From NCBI RefSeq assembly GCF_009696445.1, contig NZ_VULZ01000002.1, positions 62,001-126,000 on the forward strand: a DNA stretch of 64,000 nucleotides, given 5' to 3'. The position numbers and the translations under genes were made by a program. The DNA comes from Porcincola intestinalis. Lineage in GTDB: Bacteria > Bacillota > Clostridia > Lachnospirales > Lachnospiraceae. This document shows, one piece after another, positions 8,882 through 17,743 of this stretch (position 1 is its first letter; every line of letters starts with the position of its first letter). The notes under the pieces were generated by a model, which worked only from the letters and a program-made list of their open reading frames with translations, was not told where the DNA came from and ran no database searches.

Positions 8882-9643
8882 TCAGACAACTTCACAGACG
8901 TATGCGTGTCTGAAGGGCGTGTCAGAAGCAGAGCGCAGATGTCTCTCATACGCTTCGCGGTTCATGATCCGGCACATCATCGGCGGATAGGCTTCCCTTG
9001 CAGTCTGAACCGCCGCAGCCGGCTTTCCGCCTTCCAGCAGAATCTGCAGCTCCCCGCCGGAAGCCCTCTGTTCCTTCTCGAGACGTCTGTAATAGGAAAG
9101 AGAACGTTCCGTGAACAGTTCAAAGCGCCTGCTCAGTGTGCGGTTGACACGATCCGCAAAAGAAGCCAGCTCTCCGTCACTCAGCGAGGCGGCTGCCACA
9201 TATTTCCTGTCTCCTCCTGTCTCCCCGCAGAGCACATGTTCCTCCCACTGCCAGCTCCAGGTTCTCTCAAACCCAAACGGCTTGTAGATGGCTTCGTCAA
9301 TCGGCATCAGGAAGGCAAATGGAACCCCCTCTGCCTCCAGGTCCCGGAAAATCATGTCCAGAAGGCTTCGCATCAGTCCTCTGTGCCGAAGCTCCTTTCT
9401 CGTTGCCACCGCAACAATGTAAGGAATCGTGATCTGTTCACCGTTCCAGAGAAGTCTCGTCGGATTCAGATGCACCATTGAGCAGATATCCTCCCGGGCC
9501 TGTCGGGCCGCATAGATCGCGCTCTCCGGGGCAACCTCCTGGTAATAATAGTCCGAGAACGCCCCTTTATCCTCCGGAAAAACCTCCTCATACAGCGGTT
9601 TCGTCAGGATATTCTGTTCTCTCGGAAGTCTCAGAAATTCCAT
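8882..9643 (-). CDS. GNAT-family N-acetyltransferase (Eis-like, short)
   Basis: A 253-aa protein. An N-terminal GNAT fold occupies about residues 1-140: IPYIVAVATRKELRHRGLMRSLLDMI holds the acetyl-CoA pyrophosphate-binding R-x-x-G-x-(M) turn, and FAFLMPIDEAIYKPFGFE closes it. The second half resembles the second GNAT-like lobe of Eis-type proteins. The C-terminal sterol-carrier-like domain of full-length Eis proteins (about 400 aa) is missing; the protein stops at CEVV. Substrate unknown. ATG 9643 has AAAGGA upstream. Confidence 0.8.
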   Translation of the reverse strand: MEFLRLPREQNILTKPLYEEVFPEDKGAFSDYYYQEVAPESAIYAARQAREDICSMVHLNPTRLLWNGEQITIPYIVAVATRKELRHRGLMRSLLDMIFRDLEAEGVPFAFLMPIDEAIYKPFGFERTWSWQWEEHVLCGETGGDRKYVAAASLSDGELASFADRVNRTLSRRFELFTERSLSYYRRLEKEQRASGGELQILLEGGKPAAAVQTAREAYPPMMCRIMNREAYERHLRSASDTPFRHAYVCEVV

Positions 9644-9889
9644 GCAGTCCTTTCCGCCTATTTTTCACTGGCCTTCTGTGCGCCGAAGCCGCCCGGCGTG
9701 TCACCCTGCTGCCCGGCCCCGGCTTCATCTTCCCATCTGGCAGGTTCAGCCGCCGCTCTGCGCCATGCCGCTTCCATGCATCCGCCTGCCTGACTGCCGG
9801 TTAAACCCTGCCATTCTCAGGTGCCCGGCATTCACCTTCATGCTGCGTGCCGTCTCCTGTTCCTGACTGCAGGCTGAGCCCTGCCGTCC
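9644..9889. repeat. GC-rich spacer with imperfect repeat
   Basis: No gene is supported in these 246 bp between ispF and the GNAT gene. Two diverged units of about 45 bp begin with CTGACTGC at about 9790 and 9862 (CTGACTGCCGG.. and CTGACTGCAGG..), each followed by a CCCTGCC..TCTCAG/CCTCAG block. The second unit runs into the ispF C-terminal extension. Confidence 0.4.
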
Positions 9890-10447
9890 TCAGACGCCGT
9901 TCTGTGCCATGCGTGTCCGCGGGCAGGCTGCGCAGCCGCCAGCCGGCTGCATTCTGTCATCTGTGACTGCATCCCGGAGGCTGGAGAGGCAGCAGACTGC
10001 CTGTGCGGCGATGCCATCTCCATTTCCTGTGAATCCAAGTCCCTCCTCCGTTGTCGCCTTGATGCTGACCTGGGAAAGGTCCAGATGAAGCGTATCCGCA
10101 ACATGCTGCCGCATCTGCGGCAGATAGGGCATCAGTTTTGGTCTCTGCGCAATGATTGTCGAGTCAATGTTCTCGATCACGTAGTTGTGCTCATCTAGAA
10201 GCTCTGCAACCTTTCCCAGAAGCTTCAGGCTGGATATGCCTTCATAGGCCGGATCCTTGTCCGGAAAATGCTGCCCGATGTCCCCCAGCGCTGCCGCGCC
10301 GAGCAGAGCGTCCATGATCGCATGCAGGATCACATCTGCATCCGAGTGTCCAAGGAGTCCCTTCTCATACGGAATCTCCACTCCGCCAAGGATGAGTTTT
10401 CTTCCCTCGACAAGTCTGTGCACGTCATAACCGGTTCCGACTCTCAT
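9890..10447 (-). CDS. ispF: 2-C-methyl-D-erythritol 2,4-cyclodiphosphate synthase
   Basis: A 185-aa enzyme of the MEP isoprenoid pathway. Core residues 1-157 carry the family signatures: GTGYDVHRL (zinc ligands Asp and His), [39 protein letters not shown], and the C-terminal [22 protein letters not shown]. Residues 158-185 are an extra Cys/Ala-rich tail not normally present, encoded by the repeat-containing spacer, so the stop codon may have moved. ATG 10447 follows the DUF4317 stop by 2 bp, with GGGGAA as ribosome site, so the two are co-translated. Confidence 0.96.
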   Translation of the reverse strand: MRVGTGYDVHRLVEGRKLILGGVEIPYEKGLLGHSDADVILHAIMDALLGAAALGDIGQHFPDKDPAYEGISSLKLLGKVAELLDEHNYVIENIDSTIIAQRPKLMPYLPQMRQHVADTLHLDLSQVSIKATTEEGLGFTGNGDGIAAQAVCCLSSLRDAVTDDRMQPAGGCAACPRTRMAQNGV

Positions 10448-10449
10448 GC

Positions 10450-11610
10450 TTATTCCCCTTTCTGTCCGTCCGCACCGGGCGTCAGGTGCTTCACTGTGAT
10501 GCCGTTGACCTGCACATCATCCGAGATCGGGATGACAAGGCATTCCCGCCCGTCGATGATCTGCGTGCGGACCAGGTCTGTCCGGTCCGGGCTGACCGTC
10601 ACCGTGACATCCGGCGTATGGACCTCGAATTTCCGGCTGCTGCAGACATTGGAAAGCATCAGCGTTCCCTTCTCGCCTGCATTTTCCTCGAAACTCTGGT
10701 CAAATGTGTGCATGTCCTCCGGGCTGGCGCCGCTCTTCTCAAGCAAATTCCGCATCGTGACCTTGTCGAGTGAAACCGGGTCCGGGCTGTCCGCGTCCTT
10801 CGCCTGCTGCTGAATTTCCTGGAGACTGTCGTGCAGGTTCCGCACTGTCTCAAAGCTGCAGTCCCGGCCGAGCGTCTCCTCAACGACCGTCTGAAATGCT
10901 TCCTTCTGAAGTCCTGCGGAAAGCGGTGCCTGGCAGCCCAGCAGCTTGTCCGTCAGATCGAAGTGGAGATCCTCCGAATCCTTCGAGTAGTAGAGCGTAT
11001 GGTGAATATCCGCCGCTCTGTCATTGAAAGCCGGAAACATGAAACCAACCTCCGGCATCGCCACCACCCAGTCCCGCTCCCGGTTTTTGAACACCTGCTC
11101 TGCCGGGGCATAGGAAAGTGCCGGCTTCGAAAGATCGACCGGGCAGATCGCGCACTGGAAGTAGCTGAACACGGAGCTGGACGCATCCAGCATCTCGATC
11201 TCATCCGTCGTCTTCCCCGGAACATCATAGTTGTTGTACAGAAGAAGGATCAAATAGTTTTCGCCAGTCGTATAGCTTTCGATGACCTTATTATAGAAAG
11301 CATCCAGAAGCTCCTCGTCCTCCAGCTCGCTTTTCGCCAGGCGGTACAGAAATGCCTGCGTCCCGTCCTCCTCCTCGCTCTCCATCGGAAAGTCCATGTT
11401 GATCAGATTTTTTCCCAGCGTCCCGGACAGGGTTTTGCGGAAGATTTCAAAGTACTTGAACATCTCCTCTTCCTCCAGACGCTGGAACATCTGCGAGAAC
11501 GTTGTAATCTTCTCTTTCTCGGCACTGACGTAGCAGCCTGCAATGCGGGTGAAGGTATTCTTCTGCACGGTCAGCTGTTTCTTGATCTCTGATATTTCCT
11601 TCTTGTTCAT
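10450..11610 (-). CDS. DUF4317 domain-containing protein
   Basis: A 386-aa soluble protein that begins [13 protein letters not shown] and matches the DUF4317 family, known mainly from Clostridia, as I recall it. Typical parts are the N-terminal [14 protein letters not shown], central [32 protein letters not shown], and a [22 protein letters not shown] segment. It has no signal peptide or membrane segment. The function is not established. It is translated just ahead of ispF, separated by only 2 bp. Confidence 0.85.
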   Translation of the reverse strand: MNKKEISEIKKQLTVQKNTFTRIAGCYVSAEKEKITTFSQMFQRLEEEEMFKYFEIFRKTLSGTLGKNLINMDFPMESEEEDGTQAFLYRLAKSELEDEELLDAFYNKVIESYTTGENYLILLLYNNYDVPGKTTDEIEMLDASSSVFSYFQCAICPVDLSKPALSYAPAEQVFKNRERDWVVAMPEVGFMFPAFNDRAADIHHTLYYSKDSEDLHFDLTDKLLGCQAPLSAGLQKEAFQTVVEETLGRDCSFETVRNLHDSLQEIQQQAKDADSPDPVSLDKVTMRNLLEKSGASPEDMHTFDQSFEENAGEKGTLMLSNVCSSRKFEVHTPDVTVTVSPDRTDLVRTQIIDGRECLVIPISDDVQVNGITVKHLTPGADGQKGE

Positions 11611-11790
11611 GATTTATAATCCCCTGTCTTCACTTTCATCCCCTGATGCCGCACCATCCCTCATTCACAATCAGCCTGTCAGGCCCGCTATCCTGCGTCT
11701 TTCGTGCAGGAACAGAATCGCGATTTGCGGCACCGGTGAACATTTTATCAGAGAAACACCCCTCGGGCAAGAACGCCTCCATCCGGTGCT

Positions 11791-11827
11791 GCCGTCATCT
11801 CGTGCTCCGCGCCCGATGATGAGCGGT
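11791..11827 (+). repeat. Dispersed intergenic repeat, copy 1
   Basis: Shares the core CGTCATCTCGTGCTCCG, a short variable stretch, then CGATGATGAGCGG, with the copies at 14734-14787 (plus) and 21361-21412 (minus). The ends CCGTCAT and ATGAGCGG can pair with one bulged base. It lies between DUF4317 and the lon terminator. Confidence 0.7.
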
Positions 11828-11844
11828 CGCTTTTAAACGATTCA

Positions 11845-11875
11845 AAAAAGCCGCAGGCAGATTGCTGCCTGCGGC
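11845..11875 (-). terminator. lon terminator
   Basis: Perfect 11-bp stem (11850-11860 with 11865-11875, GCCGCAGGCAG/CTGCCTGCGGC), 4-nt loop, followed on the minus strand by a run of T. It lies 17 bp after the lon stop. Confidence 0.92.
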
Positions 11876-11891
11876 CTGAATCCACGCTTCG

Positions 11892-14450
11892 TCAGCGTCC
11901 GGTCTCCTCATGTACCTGCGGGTTTCTTCCTGTGTCAAGCGGTCTGAGCGGGACCTCCGTCACACCCTTCTCGCCCCAGAATGCCTTCAGATTGCCGAAA
12001 GGATCTGCCGGTATGGGAGCTTTCTCCGCCTTTTTCTTCGCGGAGCCCTTCTTACCCGAAGTCCCGCCCTTTCCGGTGCTGTCAGACTGGCTGGGCTCCA
12101 GGTTCAGCTTCTCCAGCACATCCCGAACCTTCCTGACCGGGAAGATCTCAAGTGCTTCCTTTACCTCATCTGCGACCTCGTCAAGATCCTCCACATTCTC
12201 ATACGGAACGAAGACCCGCTTGATCCCCGCCCGCTGCGCAGCCATCAGCTTCTCCGGAAGGCCTCCGATCGGCATGACACCTCCGCGAAGTGAGACCTCT
12301 CCGGTCATCGCCCACTCCGGGCTGACCTCTCTGCCTGTGACGAGGGATGCCAGCGCTGTCGTCAGCGTGATACCAGCCGACGGTCCGTCCTTCGGGATCG
12401 CCCCCTCCGGGACATGGATGTGAAGATCATTTTTCTCAAACAGCTCTTCCTTCTCTGGATACATCGCCTTGACAAGGGAAATCGCAATCTGCACAGATTC
12501 CTTCATCACATCGCCAAGCTGTCCGGTGATGATCACTTTCCCGTTCCCCTTGGTGAACAGTGTCTCAATGAAAAGAATCTCTCCGCCGGCTGCGGTCCAT
12601 GCAAGCCCTGTCACAATACCGGGCTTCTTTTCCTCCAGAATAGAGTCGTGGTGGATCGGATGCTGATCCAGATACTGCCGCACGTCATCCTTCCCAACCA
12701 CAATCCGGAGTTCCTGGCGATCACTTTTACCCGCACTCGTGCTGCCTGCCTCACCCTGCGGCAGGCTCAGGGCGGTTGACTTCTTGTCCGTGCTCTCCTG
12801 GGACTGCTCCACAATCCGGACGGCTGCGTATCTGCAGAGCGTGTCCATCTGCTTCTTCAGCCCGCGGACACCGGACTCCATCGTGTATCCCGATATGACA
12901 GTCCGGATCGCGTCATCGGTGACCTCAAGCTGGTCAGCGGTGATTCCGGCTGCCTTCATCGCTCTCGGAAGCAGATGGCGCCTTGCGATCTGGAATTTCT
13001 CAACCGCTGTGTATCCCGGGAACTGGATGACCTCCATACGGTTCAGCAGCGGTTCCGGGATTGTGTCCGTCGTGTTCGCTGTGCAGACAAACAGTACATC
13101 AGACAGATCATATGGAACATTCATGTAGTGATCCGTGAAGCTGAAGTTCTGCTCCGGATCGAGCACCTCGAGGAGAGCAGACGCCGGATCGCCGTTGTAG
13201 TCCCGGCTCAGCTTGTCTACCTCGTCCAGCACGATGACCGGATTCGAGGTACCGGCTGTCTTCATTGCATTCATAATGCGTCCGGGCATTGCCCCGATAT
13301 AGGTTCTGCGGTGGCCTCTGATTTCCGCCTCATCGCGCACGCCTCCAAGAGAAATGCGAACATACTTTCTTCCAAGTGCCTTTGCGATGCTCTGTCCGAT
13401 GCTCGTCTTGCCGGTTCCAGGCGCTCCTACGAACAGAAGAATCGAGCCGGACTGTTTCCTGTTCAGGCTCATGACCGCAAGCTGCTGAATCACACGGTTC
13501 TTGACCTTCTTCAGTCCATAGTGATCCTCATCCAGGATCTCCTGCGCCTTTTTCAGGTCAATTTTCTTCGATCTTGCTTTCTTCCAGTCAAGCGAGGTCA
13601 CGAAGTCCAGGTAGTCATAAAGCATTCCGTACTCATGGCCTTCCTTCCCCTCCTGCTTCATCCGCTGCAGAACCTTGTCCGCCTCCTTGCGGGCGGTCTC
13701 GTTCATGCCGGACTTCTCGATCTTTTCCTGGAAGCGGCGCACATCGGAGACATTCTCCGGATGCATCTCATCGAGCTGCTTCTGCAGGAAATCAATCTGC
13801 TTCTTCAGCGCATCCTCCCTGTAGAGCTTCTCGTTCGTCTTCTTCGCTGCGTCCTCCGCCTCGCTGGTGACATCGGACTCCGCGATAAACCCGTAGATAG
13901 CCTTCTCAATCATGTCGAGGCGCTCCGATTCCTTGTTCACCTCGAGAAAATGAAAGCGTTCCTCCGGATCCAGGCTCAGATAGGAGGACAGCGCTGTAGC
14001 AGCCTCCTCAAGGCTCTTCCACCGGTTGACGTACTGCCGTGCCATCAGCCCCCATGGGAACTTCTTCAGGAATTCAAATAATCTTCCCTTCATGGCGTTG
14101 AGGCGCTTGTTCATCTCCTCTTCCGGAACATCCTGAACATCCTCGCGCAGGACGGAAGGCACATAAATCTCCTCACCGCTGATCTCAACCTCTCCGAGAT
14201 CCATCCGTCCCAGTGTTTCGATGGTCACATCTCCATCCGAATCAACCGACTGAACTCTGCCTGAGACTCCGATCGGATAGAAATCATCCTTCGTCAGGTT
14301 TTCCTTTTTCTTGGATTCCTTCTGAAAAACGAAAAGGACGTCGTCCCCCTCATGGATGTCTGTCGTGGACGCATCGTCAAAAAAGTCTTTCTTAAAGGTC
14401 AGCGAAATATTCGGGAGTATGATCATGTTATAAACAGGTACTGTAATCAT
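11892..14450 (-). CDS. lon: ATP-dependent Lon protease
   Basis: An 852-aa LonA-type protease that degrades damaged and regulatory proteins. Order: N-terminal substrate domain (from MITVPVYNMIILPNISLTF), coiled-coil, AAA+ domain with Walker A GAPGTGKTS and Walker B VIVLDEVDKL, then the protease domain with the Ser of PKDGPSAGIT and Lys of GLPEKLMAAQ as catalytic dyad. A basic, Gly/Ser/Lys-rich tail of about 50 residues is added. ATG 14450 is chosen because AGGGGG lies 8 nt upstream and the N-domain starts here; the open frame extends upstream through the leader but without family similarity. A CIRCE-like operator overlaps its promoter, so HrcA heat-shock control is expected. Confidence 0.96.
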   Translation of the reverse strand: MITVPVYNMIILPNISLTFKKDFFDDASTTDIHEGDDVLFVFQKESKKKENLTKDDFYPIGVSGRVQSVDSDGDVTIETLGRMDLGEVEISGEEIYVPSVLREDVQDVPEEEMNKRLNAMKGRLFEFLKKFPWGLMARQYVNRWKSLEEAATALSSYLSLDPEERFHFLEVNKESERLDMIEKAIYGFIAESDVTSEAEDAAKKTNEKLYREDALKKQIDFLQKQLDEMHPENVSDVRRFQEKIEKSGMNETARKEADKVLQRMKQEGKEGHEYGMLYDYLDFVTSLDWKKARSKKIDLKKAQEILDEDHYGLKKVKNRVIQQLAVMSLNRKQSGSILLFVGAPGTGKTSIGQSIAKALGRKYVRISLGGVRDEAEIRGHRRTYIGAMPGRIMNAMKTAGTSNPVIVLDEVDKLSRDYNGDPASALLEVLDPEQNFSFTDHYMNVPYDLSDVLFVCTANTTDTIPEPLLNRMEVIQFPGYTAVEKFQIARRHLLPRAMKAAGITADQLEVTDDAIRTVISGYTMESGVRGLKKQMDTLCRYAAVRIVEQSQESTDKKSTALSLPQGEAGSTSAGKSDRQELRIVVGKDDVRQYLDQHPIHHDSILEEKKPGIVTGLAWTAAGGEILFIETLFTKGNGKVIITGQLGDVMKESVQIAISLVKAMYPEKEELFEKNDLHIHVPEGAIPKDGPSAGITLTTALASLVTGREVSPEWAMTGEVSLRGGVMPIGGLPEKLMAAQRAGIKRVFVPYENVEDLDEVADEVKEALEIFPVRKVRDVLEKLNLEPSQSDSTGKGGTSGKKGSAKKKAEKAPIPADPFGNLKAFWGEKGVTEVPLRPLDTGRNPQVHEETGR

Positions 14451-14498
14451 TCGCGATTCCCCCTTATCTTCTCTCATTTCATTCGGGCCATTCATGCT

Positions 14499-14634
14499 GT
14501 ATGAGTTCCGCACTGCTTTCGCGGCGTTTCCAAACTCATACCTGCTGCTGTCACTCAGGCCCTGCCGTACTGTATAAGTCCCGCACTGCTTCACTGCCTT
14601 CGGCAAAAGGCATCGCGGCTGGACTCATACAGTA
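14499..14634 (-). promoter_or_regulatory. lon leader with two similar hairpins
   Basis: The roughly 175-nt lon leader can fold into two hairpins. The promoter-proximal one pairs 14621-14634 with 14568-14581 (minus-strand arms TACTGTATGAGTCC and GGACTTATACAGTA, 13 canonical pairs and one G-U). The second pairs GTATGAGTT with AACTCATAC (14499-14507 with 14533-14541). Both have GCAGTGCGG directly before the 3' arm. Transcription should start near 14627, so the outermost pairs of the first hairpin may be lost. Its role is unknown; the closing sequence resembles that of the large repeats at 30.7 and 43.5 kb. Confidence 0.5.
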
Positions 14635-14662
14635 CAATAGCACCGCTTGTTAGCAGTGTCAA
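14634..14662 (-). promoter_or_regulatory. lon promoter (sigma-A type)
   Basis: On the minus strand: -35 TTGACA (14657-14662), a 17-bp spacer, -10 TATTGT (14634-14639). The -35 box lies inside the CIRCE-like inverted repeat, the arrangement for direct repression. Confidence 0.75.
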
Positions 14663-14676
14663 TACATGAGTGCTAA
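14650..14676. promoter_or_regulatory. CIRCE-like HrcA operator upstream of lon
   Basis: TTAGCAGTG - 9 bp - GAGTGCTAA. The right arm and spacer match the CIRCE consensus (TTAGCACTC-N9-GAGTGCTAA) exactly; the left arm differs at two positions. It overlaps the lon -35 box. HrcA binding here is inferred. Confidence 0.8.
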
Positions 14677-14733
14677 TAAATATGCAGCAAATTTAATTTT
14701 GCACAATTTGAAGAACAGGTGAAATACACAGAC

Positions 14734-14787
14734 CTCGATTCGGAGGCTCCGTCGTTATCTCGTACTCCGCACTCGATGATGAACGGC
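14734..14787 (+). repeat. Dispersed intergenic repeat, copy 2
   Basis: Begins CTCGATTCGG, continues with CTCCGTCGTTATCTCGTACT and ends CGATGATGAACGGC. It is the most diverged of the three copies, and the copy at 21.4 kb shares its extended left part (CTCGATTCGGCG.CTCCG). It sits between lon and the asnB terminator. Confidence 0.65.
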
Positions 14788-14794
14788 AGCCATC

Positions 14795-14822
14795 ATAAAA
14801 AAAGCAGCCCTGACGGGCTGCT
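14795..14822 (-). terminator. asnB terminator
   Basis: Stem AGCAGCCC/GGGCTGCT (14803-14810 with 14815-14822), 4-nt loop, then seven T on the minus strand. It lies about 20 bp after the asparagine synthase stop. Confidence 0.92.
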
Positions 14823-14843
14823 TCGCTGCCTGTTGTTCACTTT

Positions 14844-16454
14844 TCAGACACCGCTGTCTCCGTAGTTGGAGAGAACACGGGCGGACGGATCGTTGACGTC
14901 GCAGCCCTTCCAGCTTTTATTCGGCATCCAGAAATCCTTGATCATTTCCGCCTGTCCCGGGTAGTATTCCTCGAAAATCTCGCGGTACAGCAGGCTTTCC
15001 TTTGTAAACGGCCTGCAGTAACCGTACTTCGCCGCGCGTTTCTGAAACTCCTCATCTGTATACTTTGTCTCGGCGTAGGCCTTCAGGTCATCGACCATCG
15101 AGTGTCCGACTGCATCAGAGAAGGCTGCCTTCTGCCTCCACAGAATGTTCTCCGGAAGAATATGGTCCTTCTCGAAGGCATGTCTGAGTAAATACTTTCC
15201 CATGTTATAGGTGTTCATCTTCATCTTCGGGTTGATACTCATGACATAGTGCACGAATTCCAGATCTCCGAATGGAACACGCGCCTCGATACTGTTGTCC
15301 GCGATGCATCTGTCCGCACGAAGGACGTCATACATGTACAGCTCATCGACACGCTTCTTGGACTCCGCCTGGAAGGCTTCCGCTGTCGGTGCAAAGTCTG
15401 TGTACTTGTAGCCGAACAGTTCGTCGGAAATCTCCCCGGTCAGCAGAACCCGGACATCTGTCTGCTCGTGAATCGCCTTGCAGCACAGATACATACCCAT
15501 GCTTGCGCGGATCGTCGTGATATCCCAGGTTCCAAGTGTCTTGATGACCGTCGGCAGATAGTCAATCACCTCCTGCGCAGTCATATAGACCTCCGTGTGC
15601 TCGGCGCCGATGAAGTCTGCAACCTCTCTCGCATATTTCAGGTCTATGGCATCCTTGTCCATCCCGATTGCGAAGGTCCGGATCTTCTTCCCGAGGATCT
15701 TTGCGGATATGGCGCAGACAAGCGATGAGTCGAGTCCGCCTGAGAGCAGAAAGCCCAGCGGTGCGTCGGCATCAAGCCGCTTGTCAACTCCCTTGATCAG
15801 CTTTTCGCGGATCGTCCGGCATGCAATTTCAAGGCTGTCCTGGTTGTAGTCCTCAACCGTCGTGATGTCCATATAGCGGGTGAAGATGCCCTCACCCTCT
15901 TTTGCCCCAGCCTTTCCGATGTAGTAGTATCCGGGCGGAAATGGCTTGATGCGGTCACACAGGCCAATAAGGTTGCAGGCCTCCGAAGCAAATATGATCG
16001 ATCCGGTTTTCTTCGAAAAACCGTAGAACAGCGGGCGAATCCCGATCGGGTCACGTGCTGCGATATAACGGTCATGCGCCCCGTCATAAATCACGAGAGC
16101 GTACTCGGCATCCAGCTTGCGGAACATCCTGGTTCCATACTGTTCATACATCGGAAGAAGGACCTCGCAGTCTGAAACGGAGGAAAACTTGTATCCCAGG
16201 TTCTTCAGCTGCCCCATCAGGATGCGGAATCCGTAAATCTCACCGTTGCAGATCGCCATGTTGCCATCCTTCACAAACGGCTGCATGCCTCTGTCTGACA
16301 TATCCATGATCGCCAGCCGATGATAACACAGATATCCCGACGCAGTCTCTGTGATCGCGCTTTTGTCCGGTCCGCGCGGAATCGTGCGGTCAAACGCCTC
16401 CCGGAACTCATCCGGCTTCAGTGCCTTATCTGTGAAACACATGATCGAACACAT
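14844..16454 (-). CDS. asnB: Asparagine synthetase (glutamine-hydrolysing)
   Basis: A 536-aa enzyme that makes asparagine from aspartate, ATP and glutamine. ATG 16454 (GGGAGGG 7 nt upstream) gives Met-Cys, so Cys2 becomes the N-terminal glutaminase nucleophile; a start further upstream would bury it. Class II amidotransferase motifs: RGPDKSAI, MQPFVKDGNMAICNGEIYGF, ARDPIGIRPLFYG. The synthetase domain has the PP-loop LLSGGLDSSLV at about residue 230, and LLTGEISDELFGYKY. It stands alone between two terminators. No T-box is visible in the short upstream region. Confidence 0.95.
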   Translation of the reverse strand: MCSIMCFTDKALKPDEFREAFDRTIPRGPDKSAITETASGYLCYHRLAIMDMSDRGMQPFVKDGNMAICNGEIYGFRILMGQLKNLGYKFSSVSDCEVLLPMYEQYGTRMFRKLDAEYALVIYDGAHDRYIAARDPIGIRPLFYGFSKKTGSIIFASEACNLIGLCDRIKPFPPGYYYIGKAGAKEGEGIFTRYMDITTVEDYNQDSLEIACRTIREKLIKGVDKRLDADAPLGFLLSGGLDSSLVCAISAKILGKKIRTFAIGMDKDAIDLKYAREVADFIGAEHTEVYMTAQEVIDYLPTVIKTLGTWDITTIRASMGMYLCCKAIHEQTDVRVLLTGEISDELFGYKYTDFAPTAEAFQAESKKRVDELYMYDVLRADRCIADNSIEARVPFGDLEFVHYVMSINPKMKMNTYNMGKYLLRHAFEKDHILPENILWRQKAAFSDAVGHSMVDDLKAYAETKYTDEEFQKRAAKYGYCRPFTKESLLYREIFEEYYPGQAEMIKDFWMPNKSWKGCDVNDPSARVLSNYGDSGV

Positions 16455-16505
16455 AGTGAACCCTCCCGATGCCTGCAAAACGACCTGCGTATTGATTCTG
16501 GAAGC

Positions 16506-16545
16506 AAAAAAGGCGCTGACAGATGAACCCATCTGTCAGCGCCTT
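16506..16545 (-). terminator. Butyrate kinase terminator
   Basis: A 16-bp perfect stem (16510-16525 with 16530-16545, arm AAGGCGCTGACAGATG), 4-nt loop, T-run on the minus strand. Confidence 0.93.
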
Positions 16546-16639
16546 CGCCGTTATGGAAGACAATACCACCAATCACGCAGAATGTCAAAGCATTTCTTTC
16601 GGAAATCGGAGGGCTCCCGAAATTTTTTTGTCAGCCTTG

Positions 16640-17743
16640 TCAGCTGTCAAAACCGCTCCAGACTGGTTTGCCCGGATAAGTCTTCACCTGCTCCTCGCCG
16701 GTCAGAATCCGCATGGCACCGGCTGCCATCGCCTCCTGCTCAAACTCCCCCGGATACTGGTACACCGGGGCTATGAAACTGCAGCTTTCTTCGATCCGTT
16801 TTCCGATCTCCGGGAACCGGAGCAGTCCGCCGGTCAGAAGGATGGCGTCAACCTGCCCCTTCAGCGGTGTGCTCATCATCCCGATCCACTTGATGATCTG
16901 GTAAATCATCGCATTCCAGACCCGGATGGCTGTCTCATTGCCATTCTCAACCATCCGATGCACCTTGTCAGAGTTGGATGTTCCAAACCAGGAGGACAGG
17001 CCGCCTGCCTGTGAGCAGAGATCCCGGATCTCGCGGTCCGTGCGGCCAAGCAGAACCCGCCTTCCGTCCGTCACCGCAAGGCTGCCCATTCTGGTCGGCG
17101 TAAATGGTCCCTCACCACCGCCGGCATCATTTCCATCGATCATCCTTCCATGTTCATGTGCCGTCACCGATATGCCGCCGTCGATATGACAGACGATGAA
17201 GTTGCAGTCCTCATACCGCTTTCCCATCCGTTTTGCGTGGGTTCTGGCTGTCGCCTTCAGGTTCAGGGCATGAGAGACCGCCCGTCTGTAGACCCCTTTC
17301 AGCCCTGTGATACGCGCATCATCGCAGAGCTCGTCAACAACCGGAGGATCCATCATGATCATGATTCCACCGTATTTCTGATGCACCTCGTTCGCCATCT
17401 GGACGCCCAGCATGGACGCGTGGTACAGCCCGCCCCTGGCCGCTCTTGTATCCGCAATCAGTCGCTCATCGATCTGGTATATGCCTCCGGGCACCGCATA
17501 GCAGCCCCCGCCCCGGCCGACAACCGCATCGATGCCGGTCAGGTCGATGTGATCCTCCTTCAGGAAATCGTAGATAACCTTCATGCGGTAATCCAGCTGG
17601 TCATTGATGGTTGGAAATGAAAGAAGAACCTTCGAGTCGTGGAAGACGTCTGTCGTATAGATGTTTTTATCATTCTCAAATAGCGACAGTTTGGTGGATG
17701 TCGATCCGGGGTTGATGATGAAGATCCGGTATGTACGCGTCAT
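16640..17743 (-). CDS. buk: Butyrate kinase (ASKHA-fold acyl kinase)
   Basis: A 367-aa acetokinase-family enzyme interconverting butyryl phosphate + ADP and butyrate + ATP. Signatures: IINPGSTSTKLSLFE at the N-terminus (phosphate loop), VVGRGGG, MMDPPVVDEL, CHIDGGISVTAHEHGRMID and ILLTGGLLRF. No ptb (phosphotransbutyrylase), its usual partner, is next to it, so butyrate versus branched-chain acyl substrate cannot be decided here. ATG 17743 overlaps the stop of the zinc-ribbon gene (ATGA), so the two are translationally coupled. Confidence 0.93.
   Translation of the reverse strand: MTRTYRIFIINPGSTSTKLSLFENDKNIYTTDVFHDSKVLLSFPTINDQLDYRMKVIYDFLKEDHIDLTGIDAVVGRGGGCYAVPGGIYQIDERLIADTRAARGGLYHASMLGVQMANEVHQKYGGIMIMMDPPVVDELCDDARITGLKGVYRRAVSHALNLKATARTHAKRMGKRYEDCNFIVCHIDGGISVTAHEHGRMIDGNDAGGGEGPFTPTRMGSLAVTDGRRVLLGRTDREIRDLCSQAGGLSSWFGTSNSDKVHRMVENGNETAIRVWNAMIYQIIKWIGMMSTPLKGQVDAILLTGGLLRFPEIGKRIEESCSFIAPVYQYPGEFEQEAMAAGAMRILTGEEQVKTYPGKPVWSGFDS

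Noticed and set aside
11892-14606. A 904-aa Lon starting inside the leader
   Set aside because: The added residues translate the leader hairpins, and the promoter and AGGGGG site support the start at 14450.
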